Source: Trebonia sp963737285 (GTDB taxonomy: Bacteria; Actinomycetota; Actinomycetes; Streptosporangiales; Streptosporangiaceae). Taken from it: a stretch of 64,000 nucleotides of DNA. Shown piece after piece: positions 43,933 through 52,147 of the stretch. Each line of letters starts with the position of its first letter. Positions within the stretch are counted from its first letter, which is position 1. A program made the translations under genes and the position numbers. Under the pieces are notes generated by a model. It saw only the letters and a program-made list of their open reading frames with translations. It did no database searches and was not told the origin of the DNA. Location of the stretch: assembly GCA_963737285.1 (NCBI GenBank), contig CAVTRT010000003.1, positions 4,340,001-4,404,000 of the forward strand, written 5' to 3'.

Positions 43933-44727
43933 TCACGAGCCGCCCAGCTCCCGTCCCCGGTCCCGTGCCGCCTCGATCGCGGTGAGGAAGGCCGCGCGAA
44001 CCCGGTGGTTCTCCAGCTCCCTGATGGCTGCGATCGTCGTGCCACCCGGAGATGTCACGGCCTCCCGCAAGATCACCGGGTGCTCCCCTGACTCCCGCAG
44101 CATCGTGGCCGCCCCGTACACGGACTGGATGACGAGCTCCAGTGCCGTCTCGCGCGGCACGCCGAGCAGGATCCCGGCGTCCACCATCGACTCGACGAGG
44201 TAGTACACGTAGGCGGGGCCACTGCCGGACAGCGCGGTAGCAGCGTCCTGCTGCGATTCCGGGATGACCGCGACCTTGCCGACCGACAGGAACAGCTCCC
44301 TGGCACGGGCCAGGTGCTTGTCGCAGGCGTGCGTGCCCGCCGAGATCACCGACATCGCCTCGGCGACAACCGCCGGCGTGTTGGGCATGGCGCGGACCAC
44401 CGGTACCCCGGGAGGCAGCCGCTGCTCGATGAACGACGTCGTGATGCCCGCGGCGATCGAGATCACCAGCTGCTCCTCGCACACAAATGGCGAGATCTCG
44501 GCCAGCGCGCTGGCCATGTCCTGCGGCTTTACCGCGACGATGAGCGTGGCGGCCCGCTCCACGACCTGCGTGTCCGCGACGACGCTGACCCCGTGGGCTT
44601 CGCTGACCTGCGCGGCGCGCCCTTCGTGGCGCTCGATGGCCACTACCGACGACGGCGCGTGCCCGGCTCGCAGCAGGCCCGAGAGCAGCGCCTCGCCCAT
44701 CTTCCCGGCGCCAAGTATGACGATCAT
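43933..44727 (-). CDS. proC: pyrroline-5-carboxylate reductase
   Basis: 264 residues. It reduces pyrroline-5-carboxylate to proline with NADPH. The N-terminal Rossmann motif VILGAGKMGEALLSGLLRAG, AVKPQDMASAL, VVRAMPNTPAVV and the C-terminal ALSGSGPAYVYYLVESMVDAGI (catalytic) and LREAVTSPGGTTIAAIREL are all present. It follows the proline dehydrogenase gene with a 37-bp gap, so proline degradation and synthesis genes are adjacent. Confidence 0.95.
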   Translation of the reverse strand: MIVILGAGKMGEALLSGLLRAGHAPSSVVAIERHEGRAAQVSEAHGVSVVADTQVVERAATLIVAVKPQDMASALAEISPFVCEEQLVISIAAGITTSFIEQRLPPGVPVVRAMPNTPAVVAEAMSVISAGTHACDKHLARARELFLSVGKVAVIPESQQDAATALSGSGPAYVYYLVESMVDAGILLGVPRETALELVIQSVYGAATMLRESGEHPVILREAVTSPGGTTIAAIRELENHRVRAAFLTAIEAARDRGRELGGS

Positions 44728-44764
44728 GCCCTAGACCGTATCGCGACAGGCCCAGCCAGGACCG

Positions 44765-45753
44765 TTAATGAGACCTCCGCAGTGAGACACGCGGCGCGGA
44801 CGGCACCAGCGACCGTGCGACCAGCCCGAGCGACGCCGGCCGCTCGGCCAGACGCCGCACCAGGTACCCGTACCAGTCCCTGCCGTAGGGCACGTAGACC
44901 CGCACCCGCGCCCCGGACGCTACGAGCCGCGCCTGCTCATCCGGGCGTATCCCATACAGCATCTGGTACTCGAAGGACCCGTCGGGGCGGGAAAGGCCAA
45001 GCGCCGTGGTGATCGCGATCAGCCGGGGGTCGTGCGTCGCGATCATCGGGTAGCCGGACCCGTCCATCAGGATGCGCAGGCACCGGGCGAATGACTTGTC
45101 GATGTCGTGCCGGTCCGTGAACGCCTCAGAGACTGGCTCGCTGTAGGCGCCCTTGCACAGCCGGACCCGGGTGCCCGGTGCCTGCAGCGCGCGGGCATCG
45201 GTCTCCGTCCGGCGCAGCGCGGCCTGCAGCACGCTGCCGACCTGCGGATACCGCGACCGAAGCGCGCCCGCGATGCGCTGGGCGGCATCCGTCCTGCGGT
45301 GGTCCTCCGCGTCGACCGTCACGGTGGTGCCAACGGATGCGGCCTTGGCGGCGATCTGCTCGATGTGCTCCCCGGCGATCCTCTCCCCCAGCGCGGGGTC
45401 GCCGAGCAGCAGCCCGACCGCGGTGGGCTTTACTGACACCTCGACCGCGCCGTCAGCGGTGAGCCCGTCCTCACCCAGCTTTTCCAGCAGGGACAGGTAC
45501 TCGCCTGCCACGCTGGCGGCCTGCGGCGAATCGGCTGTGTCTTCGCCCAGGTAGTCGACCGTCACAAGGACCCGCCGTCGCGCAGCTCATGGGCGACGCG
45601 CACCGCGTCGACGATGGTCTCGCCAGCGACGTACCTGGCCACGAGGGCTCGGGTCGCCGACGTGCCGGTCAGCAGCCCGCGTACCTGGTCACTCGATGAA
45701 GCAGCCAGCAAGGCCCGGCGCAGCACTCGTCCCCCTAGGTCAGCGCGTCTCAT
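44765..45753 (-). pseudogene. proline dehydrogenase, frameshifted
   Basis: The 5' frame gives MRRADLGGRVLRRALLAASS, LVARYVAGETIVDAVRVAHEL and DGGSL, then a stop. The 3' frame gives VTVDYLGEDTADSPQAASV, SVKPTAVGLLLGDP, the FAD/substrate segments RVRLCKGAYSEP and GYPMIATHDPRLI, and FEYQMLYGIRPDEQARL. Adding one base to the GGG run near 45570 joins them as RDGGVLVTVDYLG, about 329 residues, the expected length. The ATG overlaps the ygfZ stop by 4 nt. Proline dehydrogenase oxidises proline to pyrroline-5-carboxylate at the membrane. Confidence 0.85.
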
Positions 45754-46796
45754 ATCAGCTTGCGTGCCGCCGCCGGCGGCTGCGGCACGCTGTCACGGCG
45801 AAGGGTAACCTTCACGTTCGCGCCCGCGTCTACCGCGACGATCACCTCTTGACCAGCGGCGACCCCGTCGGCCAGCAGCGTATCTTCCACCGGGACGGTT
45901 CGCTTGACCAGCCCGAGGCCGATCGGCCCGAGCTCGTAGTGCAGGGCGGCGGAGCCGACGAAGCCCACCTCGTCTCCCGCTGGACCGCGGGTAATCGCGG
46001 ACCCGTGCGCCGGCAGCCGGTCCACGCTGCCATCCAGGTGCAGGAAGACCAGCCGACGCGGCGGGTGCCCCAGGTTGTGCACCCTGGCCACCGTTTCCTG
46101 TCCCCGGTAGCAGCCCTTGCTCAGGTGCACGGCCGGCTCGATCAGCCCCACCTCGTGTGGCAGCGTCTTGTGGTCGGTGTCCAGCCCCGGCCGGGCGACG
46201 CGCGCCGCGATCCGCGCCGCCTCAAGGGCCCACATGCCAGCCACGGCCAGGCCGAGCTTCCCGGGCGCGTCAGCGATGCCGTCTCGCTCGATGATCACAT
46301 CGCTGCAGAACGGGCCCACCATCATCGCCGCACCCCCCAGGTCACTGCAGGCTCGGGCAACCGCGGACTCGGGTAGTCCGCCGGCGAAGGACGCAACGGC
46401 GTAGCGCCGCGTAACGTCCTCGACCTCCACCCGGAGCATGAACCTCATCGAGTCCAGGTAGGCGGCAAGTGCGGCCGCGGTGCCCGGCTCGGCGTGAATC
46501 CAGACGCGCGTGCCATCGTCGGCCAGCGTCAGGTGGTGCTCGAGGTGGCCCTGCGGGTTCAGGATGAGCGCCTGCGCGGTTTCCCCAGGCTTGCGTCGCT
46601 CTAGGTGCTGGCTGGTCAGACTATGCAGCCAGGTGAGCCGATCCGGCCCGCTGACCGTGACAACGCCACGGTTGGACCGGTCGACCAGCGCGCCGCGGGC
46701 CGCCATGACGCGCTGCTCACGCAGCGGGTCGCCGTAGTGCGCGGCCACCCCCTCGTCCGGCCAGGGCGCTTCCACGGCGCCGTCGATGTCAAGCAT
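45750..46796 (-). CDS. ygfZ: YgfZ/GcvT folate-binding protein
   Basis: 348 residues. YgfZ-type proteins bind tetrahydrofolate and help repair or assemble Fe-S clusters. The signature KGCYRGQETVARVHNLG (about 226) has the conserved cysteine, and VSGPDRLTWLHSLTSQH is the GcvT-like N-terminus. It overlaps the proline dehydrogenase start and probably shares its transcript. Confidence 0.85.
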   Translation of the reverse strand: MLDIDGAVEAPWPDEGVAAHYGDPLREQRVMAARGALVDRSNRGVVTVSGPDRLTWLHSLTSQHLERRKPGETAQALILNPQGHLEHHLTLADDGTRVWIHAEPGTAAALAAYLDSMRFMLRVEVEDVTRRYAVASFAGGLPESAVARACSDLGGAAMMVGPFCSDVIIERDGIADAPGKLGLAVAGMWALEAARIAARVARPGLDTDHKTLPHEVGLIEPAVHLSKGCYRGQETVARVHNLGHPPRRLVFLHLDGSVDRLPAHGSAITRGPAGDEVGFVGSAALHYELGPIGLGLVKRTVPVEDTLLADGVAAGQEVIVAVDAGANVKVTLRRDSVPQPPAAARKLI

Positions 46797-46857
46797 TAGT
46801 ACCTCCCGCTCTGCTGACGGCCCCGCCTCCAGGTCGCCGGCTCCGCCGCAAGCTCGC

Positions 46858-47274
46858 TCAGCCCTGCTTACTCCTGCATTCGGCGCACTGCCCGAAGACG
46901 GTCAGGTGCGCCACATCGGTCTCGAAACCCTGCTCTTGGTCCAGCGCCGTGATGAGCGGCTTTATTGCCTCTGGCCGGACCTCGCTCAGCTTGCCACAGC
47001 CCTGGCAGACCAGGTGCACGTGATCGCCGTCGGTGGCCAGGTGGTAGGTGGGGGCCCCGTCGCTCAGGTGATGGTGGGTAACCAGTCCGATGTTGTCTAG
47101 CAGCTCCAGCGTCCGGTAGATCGTGGACATGTTGACGCCGCGCGCGGTCTGCTGGACGGCTGCGGCGATCTTCTCGGGCGTGGCGTGGTCAAGCCTGCCG
47201 ATCGCCTCGAGCACGAGCTGCCGCTGCGGGGTGACCCGATAGCCCCGTGCCCTGAGCTGCGCGTCCCAGTCCAT
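46858..47274 (-). CDS. Fur-family transcriptional regulator
   Basis: 138 residues from the ATG of MDWDAQLRARGYRVTPQRQ (an upstream GTG would add seven). The winged helix is followed by MSTIYRTLELL, the metal-binding H-x-H of GDHVHLVCQGCG (about 100), and a CAEC pair at the C-terminus, structural zinc ligands. Fur proteins of this length regulate iron, zinc or peroxide genes. An A/T-rich inverted repeat (AGGTG-CCAAAAAA-CACCT) lies just upstream (47287-47304) and might be its own site. The metal is not readable. Confidence 0.85.
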   Translation of the reverse strand: MDWDAQLRARGYRVTPQRQLVLEAIGRLDHATPEKIAAAVQQTARGVNMSTIYRTLELLDNIGLVTHHHLSDGAPTYHLATDGDHVHLVCQGCGKLSEVRPEAIKPLITALDQEQGFETDVAHLTVFGQCAECRSKQG

Positions 47275-47337
47275 ACCGATGAGTCTAGGTGCCAAAAAAC
47301 ACCTTGCGCAGATCGAGCGGGGCGGACTAACGTCGGA

Positions 47338-47529
47338 GGTACGCAGAAGGGAGGTGGTCCGATTTATGCATAGTTCTCGGACATGCGAGGTGGCTGTCAG
47401 CTAGCCGCCGCAGCCGCTACTGGTGTGGCGGCCGGCTAATCCAAGGCATGCACCGCCCCCCCGGGTTGATCAGGCTTGTCCACCTGATCCCGCTGCAAGC
47501 AGCGGAGTCGCCCGGGGGTTTTACATTCC
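47338..47529 (+). ncRNA. candidate structured small RNA
   Basis: On the + strand CCCCCGGG and CCCGGGGG close a three-way junction with inner hairpins GATCAGG/CCTGATC and CGCTG/CAGCG, followed by TTTTAC, a terminator-like end. A possible promoter TTGCGC-N18-TAACGT lies at about 47304-47333, and an earlier hairpin AGCCG..CCGC/GCGG..CCGGCT sits at about 47402-47436. A 12-codon ORF (MHSSRTCEVAVS, 47366-47404) has a GGAGG 10 nt upstream. There is no + strand gene to be regulated nearby. It could be an unassigned sRNA, or a 3' element of the opposite transcript. Confidence 0.3.
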
Positions 47530-47544
47530 CGGGTTCTTCCGTGC

Positions 47545-48090
47545 TCAGTCCGTCCAGGCCCACTGCAGGCGAGCCCACAGGTGGGGCTGCAGCGGCTGGC
47601 CCACCGCCGCCATGTCGTAGGCGTAGGCCAGGTCCTTCTCCCCCGCACGCTGGCTGTCCACAAGGCCGTACAGGCGCTTGCCCGCCGCGTAGTCCTTAGC
47701 GGTCTCGGTACGGACCACAGCGTCAGTGGCCATCTCGATCCTGGTGCCCGACACCTCGCCCAGGTAGATCTCGGTGATCCCAGTGGGGTGAGTGAGCAGC
47801 ACCTCGACCTGGCCACCCGGCTGGGGCCGCCAGAAGCCCGTCTCCATCCCAAGCGGACGGCCCTTCACCCGCTGCCCGTTTTCGTCGTGGGAAAGCAGCC
47901 AGGACCGGCTGGTGTAGATCAGGAACGGCTTGCCGTTGTGAGTGAACGTGAGCTCGGAGATGAAGTCGAACGCCTCGATCGTCGGGTAGTCGCCCTTCCC
48001 GACCCCTTCCCAGCGGCCGAGCAGGAAGCTCAGCGCAGCGAGGTCCGGGTGCTCTTCCGGCAGTTCGCTCGCCAGTTGTTCATCCACCAT
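47545..48090 (-). CDS. nitrobindin/FABP-like heme-binding domain protein (DUF1794)
   Basis: 181 residues, a ten-stranded beta-barrel. LLGRWEGVGKGDYPTIEAF, NGKPFLIYTSRSWLLSHDENG and GMETGFWRPQPGGQVEVLL are typical of the actinobacterial FABP-family protein, which binds haem and reacts with peroxynitrite in studied homologues. A C-terminal conserved histidine (QPHLW) could be the haem ligand. A small membrane ORF overlaps its start by 11 nt. Confidence 0.8.
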   Translation of the reverse strand: MVDEQLASELPEEHPDLAALSFLLGRWEGVGKGDYPTIEAFDFISELTFTHNGKPFLIYTSRSWLLSHDENGQRVKGRPLGMETGFWRPQPGGQVEVLLTHPTGITEIYLGEVSGTRIEMATDAVVRTETAKDYAAGKRLYGLVDSQRAGEKDLAYAYDMAAVGQPLQPHLWARLQWAWTD

Positions 48091-48190
48091 GTGGCCCTCC
48101 CCTGATTACCTTGACTGCCGTGTAGGCGGCGACGACGGCGACCACGGCGTAGGCGGCGATCATGATCGCCGCGCTCAGCATGCCATGCAC
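48080..48190 (-). CDS. possible small membrane protein
   Basis: 36 residues from a GTG (or 33 from an ATG at 48181): MLSAAIMIAAYAVVAVVAAY and TAVKVIRGGPHGG. One continuous hydrophobic helix is followed by a basic tail. Its stop codon lies 11 nt inside the nitrobindin gene, which suggests coupled translation. No family is recognised; it is too short to judge by similarity. Confidence 0.4.
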   Translation of the reverse strand: MHGMLSAAIMIAAYAVVAVVAAYTAVKVIRGGPHGG

Positions 48191-48244
48191 GATGTCGAGC
48201 CTAGTGGACTATGTCATCTCGGCAGCGGGCAATAGAGTGACAGC

Positions 48245-48775
48245 GTGCTAGCACGTACGCTCGTCGTCAAGGTGACCGCGGGCAAGGATGATCCCGAGCG
48301 CTGCAACCAGGCGTTCACTGTAGCGGCGACAGCCGTGGCTAGTGGCATCGGCGTGTCCCTATGGCTGACCGGTGAGGCCGCCTGGTTCGCCCTTCCGGGG
48401 CGCGCGCACGAGTTCTCCCTGCCGCAGGCGGCACCACTGGCCGACATGCTGGCTGGAATCCTCGCGGGCGGCACGGTGACGGTGTGCACGCAGTGCGCCG
48501 CCCGCCGGGAGATCTCCGCGCTCGACGTGATCGACGGGATCCGCGTCTCGGGCTCGGCCACCTTCGTGGCCGAGATCATGGCGGACGGCGCCCAGGTCGT
48601 CGTCTACTGCGCCCTGTTCTGGACCACTGGCACGGCGCTGAGGCGCTCGCGCCGCAGGCGCATCGCGAGCTCCTCGGCCTGCGGCGGGATCGGCGGCAGT
48701 TGCTGGCCAAGCGCCCAGGTGAGCAGCAGGTCGGCGAGGCCCGGGTTGCGCACCAGGGCCGGCCCGTGCAGGTAG
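48245..48775 (+). CDS. DsrE-family protein with an unusual C-terminal tail
   Basis: 176 residues as read. The DsrE/F-like core ends at about residue 120: LVVKVTAGKDDPERCNQAFT, VASGIGVSLWLTGEAAWFAL, TVCTQCAARREISALDVIDG, ADGAQVVVY. Related proteins stop at this point, but TGC replaces a stop here and the frame continues 172 nt into the antisense of gatD, giving an arginine/serine-rich tail with no family match. Either the normal stop was lost by substitution or the read is in error. DsrE proteins carry sulfur on a cysteine; CTQC is the candidate. Confidence 0.6.
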   Translation: MLARTLVVKVTAGKDDPERCNQAFTVAATAVASGIGVSLWLTGEAAWFALPGRAHEFSLPQAAPLADMLAGILAGGTVTVCTQCAARREISALDVIDGIRVSGSATFVAEIMADGAQVVVYCALFWTTGTALRRSRRRRIASSSACGGIGGSCWPSAQVSSRSARPGLRTRAGPCR

Positions 48776-49392
48776 GTGCCGAGCACCCGGCCGGCATACG
48801 CGCCCTCGGTCCCGTCGCCGTTGCCCACGCCTGTCATGACGCGGGCCAGGGGCTTGGCACCCGGTCCCAGCCTGGTGACGCCCTGGTGGTTTTCGAAACC
48901 GGTCAGCCGCGGCACGCCCAGTGCCGGGTCGATGTCGGCGAGGATCTCGCCGACGCTGCGGCGCTCGCCGCGGCTGCTGGCGATGTCGAGCAGGCCGAGT
49001 CCCGGCAGCAACTGGCCCTCGGCCCCGGCGAATTCGGTGCCGAGGACCTGGTACCCGGCGCACACCGCGAACAGGACCCCGCCGCGGCGGACCGCCTCAT
49101 GCAGGCCGCCGTCGGCCGCCAGCCTCCGGGTCGCGAGCACCTGCGGCAGGTCCTCGCCACCGCCCATCAGGTAGATGTCACCGTCTGCGGGGACCCGCTG
49201 GTCGGAGTTGACCTCCAGCACGTCGACGGGCATGCCGCGCAGTGCCGCACGGCGCTCAAGCACGAGCACATTGCCACGGTCACCGTAGGTGCTCAGCAGG
49301 TCCGGGTAGACCCAGACGAGCCGTAGCGGCCGCCAGCCGGGCGTAGGAGAGTTGGCCATACCGTTGCGTCCTATGGGTTCAATTGCGCTCAT
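48604..49392 (-). CDS. gatD: lipid II isoglutaminyl synthase, glutamine amidotransferase subunit GatD
   Basis: 262 residues. GatD releases ammonia that MurT uses to amidate glutamate in lipid II. The catalytic cysteine is in VLFAVCAGYQVLG (about 110), the oxyanion region GVLF is before it, and the histidine is in GTYLHGPALVRNPGLADLLL (about 214). Length is normal. The ATG is 3 nt after the murT stop, so the two form one unit. Confidence 0.9.
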   Translation of the reverse strand: MSAIEPIGRNGMANSPTPGWRPLRLVWVYPDLLSTYGDRGNVLVLERRAALRGMPVDVLEVNSDQRVPADGDIYLMGGGEDLPQVLATRRLAADGGLHEAVRRGGVLFAVCAGYQVLGTEFAGAEGQLLPGLGLLDIASSRGERRSVGEILADIDPALGVPRLTGFENHQGVTRLGPGAKPLARVMTGVGNGDGTEGAYAGRVLGTYLHGPALVRNPGLADLLLTWALGQQLPPIPPQAEELAMRLRRERLSAVPVVQNRAQ

Positions 49393-49395
49393 GTC

Positions 49396-50652
49396 TTATT
49401 CAGCTCGGCCAAGAACGGCGCGGTACTGCTGGAACGCCGTGTAGTTGGCCAGCACCTCAAGCTGCGGCGAGCGAGCCAGGTCAATCGCCTGGTCAATGCT
49501 GTCCACTAGGCGGAAGGCGACGTCGTCGGCCTCCAGCCGGACGGCAAGGTCCATCTTGCGCTCACCGCCCACCAGTACGGGGCGGCCGCGCAACCGGCGG
49601 TAGTCGACGTCCCACAGCCATGAGGTGTCCCGCCCGTCGGGCACTTGCGCGTTCACCGCGAGCAGCACCGGGACCGGCGCGGGCGCCATCACGTCCAGTG
49701 CCTCCAGCCAGCCAGCCGGGTTCTTGGCGAGCAGCAGCCGCAGTTGCGTCCCGCGCCGCCGCACCTGGGTGTACCGGCCGGCCACCGAGGTGACGCCGCG
49801 CATCTGGGCGAGCGCGCTGGAGGCGTCAACGCCGAACGCCTCGGCGACCGCGAGCGCGACCACCGCGTTGGACGCGTTGGCCCGCCCAGGCAGCGCTAGC
49901 TCCAGTGGCCGCGCGCGGCCTTCAGGATCGATGACCTGGCCGTCCTGCAGCGTCCACCGCACCGGCGGACGCCGGTTAGCGCACTCCCTGCAACTCCAGT
50001 CATCACCGCCGCGCGCCAGGTGCGCCCCGCAGTGCGGGCAGCACCAGGAGTCCTCCCGCCACCGCTGCCCGGCGGCCACCCAGGTCACCGCGCTCGCGGA
50101 ACTAGCCGCCCAGGCGACCAGGGGATCGTCGGCGTTGGCCACCACCAGGGTGCCTGGCGCGGCGGCGAGTGCGTCACGCCAGCGCCTTGCGAGCATCCAG
50201 ATCTCGGCGGCACGGTCCATCTGGTCCCTGCTCAGGTTCAGCAGGACCACGATCTTCGGCGCGGTGGCCCTGATCATGGCGGGGATGTACTTCTCGTCGG
50301 TCTCAAGGACCGCAAGCGGCGCGTCCAGGGCCCGGCTGAGCGCGGACGTCAGCCCGGCCTCCATGTTGGCGCCGTAGATGTTGCTCGCGATCTGCTGGCC
50401 GGTAGCTCCCAGCGCGGCCGTGATCAGCCGCGTGGTCGTCGTCTTGCCGTTGGTCCCTGTGACGAGGATCACCTGCCGCCCCACGGCGAGCAGGGACAGC
50501 AGATCCGGTTCAAGCCGGAGCCCGATGATGCCGCCGATGACCGAGCCGTCGCCTTTGCCGGCCAGCCTGGATACGGTCGCTGCGGCACCACCGACGGTGG
50601 TCGCGAGCCTGGCCCGCATAGGGAGCCGGGGCGCGGGAGTTGACGTGTCCAT
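49396..50652 (-). CDS. murT: lipid II isoglutaminyl synthase, Mur-ligase subunit MurT
   Basis: 418 residues. A Mur-ligase core with P-loop VTGTNGKTTTTRLI (about 64-75), an aspartate/lysine region (LETDEKYIPAMIRATAP), a four-cysteine zinc ribbon (CPHCGAHLA; CREC), and a C-terminal ligase domain (VLLAVNAQVPDGRDTSWLWD). It activates glutamate of the stem peptide for amidation. Paired downstream with gatD. Confidence 0.92.
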   Translation of the reverse strand: MDTSTPAPRLPMRARLATTVGGAAATVSRLAGKGDGSVIGGIIGLRLEPDLLSLLAVGRQVILVTGTNGKTTTTRLITAALGATGQQIASNIYGANMEAGLTSALSRALDAPLAVLETDEKYIPAMIRATAPKIVVLLNLSRDQMDRAAEIWMLARRWRDALAAAPGTLVVANADDPLVAWAASSASAVTWVAAGQRWREDSWCCPHCGAHLARGGDDWSCRECANRRPPVRWTLQDGQVIDPEGRARPLELALPGRANASNAVVALAVAEAFGVDASSALAQMRGVTSVAGRYTQVRRRGTQLRLLLAKNPAGWLEALDVMAPAPVPVLLAVNAQVPDGRDTSWLWDVDYRRLRGRPVLVGGERKMDLAVRLEADDVAFRLVDSIDQAIDLARSPQLEVLANYTAFQQYRAVLGRAE

Positions 50653-50737
50653 TGATATTCATTCTGCCAGTTCAACTGAGCGATGGCTGCGCACCACGCG
50701 GAATACCGCCGTAGCCGGCGCCACTGGCCCTGACTCC

Positions 50738-51553
50738 TTACCGCGCCTCGATGACCACCCGGAAGTGCTCGGGCTTCAAGACGACCACGGACAGGCCAAC
50801 CGGTGACCTGGACTCCGCGTCATCGAACCTGGTCGTCACGGAGATGGCCGACTGGCCCGGTACCAGCCGCAGGCTGCGGGCGACCGAAGACTGCGGCGGC
50901 GACAGCTCCAGGTCCACCGCGGCCGGGTAGGAACTCCCGACCGCGACCGCGCCATCGGGCAGCGACTGAAGCGTCCCCTGAAAGGACCCTGCCTCAGCGG
51001 CGGACAAAGTCTCCAAGACGGCCTGCGGCAGGTAGGCGACGGAGATCGCCACCGGCGCGCCGGCCGACACCCAGACGCACCGGACGACCTTGACGACGGT
51101 CTGCGCCTGCGCGCCGAGGGCCCAGGCGATGTCCTGCGGCGCGTCGCGCTGCGAGACGTGCCGGGCCTGGCAGATGATGTCGGCGCCCATCGGGTCAAGG
51201 CGGGTGCGCAGCCCGCCGATCCCCTCCACCGGGATGAGGTACTCGGCCTGGCTGACCCGGTAAAGCTGCCCATCGGGAAGCCTGCGGACCAGGGACCGCC
51301 TCATCAGCTCGGTAATGGCCGCGTCAACCTCGGGGACGCTCACGTTGTAGCGGCGCGCGAGGGCACTGCGCCGTGGCAGTCGCCATCCTGGCTCCCGGTG
51401 AACGAGGGCGGCGGCGATACGCTCGGCGAGCACGCCAGCGGCGGCCCCGACGTCCACGGCGGTCAGCTGGCCTGAGACGGCCCTAAGCCGGTCGGCCTGG
51501 CCGCTTCGCTGCGAGGGCACGTGGCCACTGCTCCCCCCGGAGCCAGCAGTCAT
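50738..51553 (-). CDS. GntR-family (UTRA-domain) transcriptional regulator
   Basis: 271 residues. The N-terminal winged helix (LAERIAAALVHREPGWRLP, RRSALARRYNVSVPEVDAAI) is typical of GntR, HutC subfamily, and the remaining residues form a ligand-binding domain with UTRA-type segments (QTVVKVVRCVWVSAG, PVAISVAYLP, FDDAESRSPVGLSVVVLKPEH). The effector is unknown. The gene diverges from pstS across a spacer that holds PHO-box-like repeats on both strands, so it may belong to the phosphate response. Confidence 0.85.
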   Translation of the reverse strand: MTAGSGGSSGHVPSQRSGQADRLRAVSGQLTAVDVGAAAGVLAERIAAALVHREPGWRLPRRSALARRYNVSVPEVDAAITELMRRSLVRRLPDGQLYRVSQAEYLIPVEGIGGLRTRLDPMGADIICQARHVSQRDAPQDIAWALGAQAQTVVKVVRCVWVSAGAPVAISVAYLPQAVLETLSAAEAGSFQGTLQSLPDGAVAVGSSYPAAVDLELSPPQSSVARSLRLVPGQSAISVTTRFDDAESRSPVGLSVVVLKPEHFRVVIEAR

Positions 51554-51631
51554 CTAGCCACACCTTGCCCTCACGCTCATCCCACGAAGCGGGAGGCAGA
51601 ATCCCGCGTGTCCTTCCTTATTGATAGCGTT

Positions 51632-51653
51632 GTTATGTGAATTTAAGGTGAAC
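51632..51653 (-). promoter_or_regulatory. PHO-box-like direct repeats facing the GntR gene
   Basis: On the - strand GTTCACCTTAA (51643-51653) and ATTCACATAAC (51632-51642) are adjacent 11-bp units close to the PhoP consensus GTTCACC, ending 79 bp upstream of the GntR start. A third, weak unit follows. Confidence 0.55.
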
Positions 51654-51973
51654 TGGCAGGAAATTAGGCCTGGCCAGATTGATGCCGCACAGGTAAACCA
51701 GGGCATCCGGGCGGCGCCAGATACCCGCCGGATCCCCCAGGAATCAGGCGATGCGACTCTCGGCGCAATCGCGCCCTCCCACATTCACCCGAAGTGGGCC
51801 CTATGCTCGTAGTAGAACACGCGGCTAGCGAGGGCCATGGATGAGCTGCTACTTGCTCAACCTGGTGGTTTACCGGGAGGCAAATCAGCCTTCCCGTAGT
51901 GAGACGCTCGTCACAGCACACGGGGCGCACTATCGCGGTCGGAACGTGCTGCCCTTTCTCAAAAATGCCGCCA

Positions 51974-52028
51974 ATTCACCATAAGTTAACCTCAAATCCA
52001 CTCTCTATACCTATTCCGTTCACCCGTG
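51974..52028 (+). promoter_or_regulatory. array of five PHO-box units upstream of pstS
   Basis: Five consecutive 11-bp units in register: ATTCACCATAA; GTTAACCTCAA; ATCCACTCTCT; ATACCTATTCC; GTTCACCCGTG. The first, second and fifth match the PhoP direct repeat (GTTCACC) best. They end 119 bp before the pstS ATG and imply activation under phosphate starvation. Confidence 0.75.
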
Positions 52029-52147
52029 AGCGACACGAGGGACGGCAAACTGTACGGGCGGCTAACGACTTTGCCGCCTGGGCGGCTGGCCATGGGGCAG
52101 GACCCTATAGCGAGTGGCAACCAATGACTTAAGAGGAGAAATTCGAA

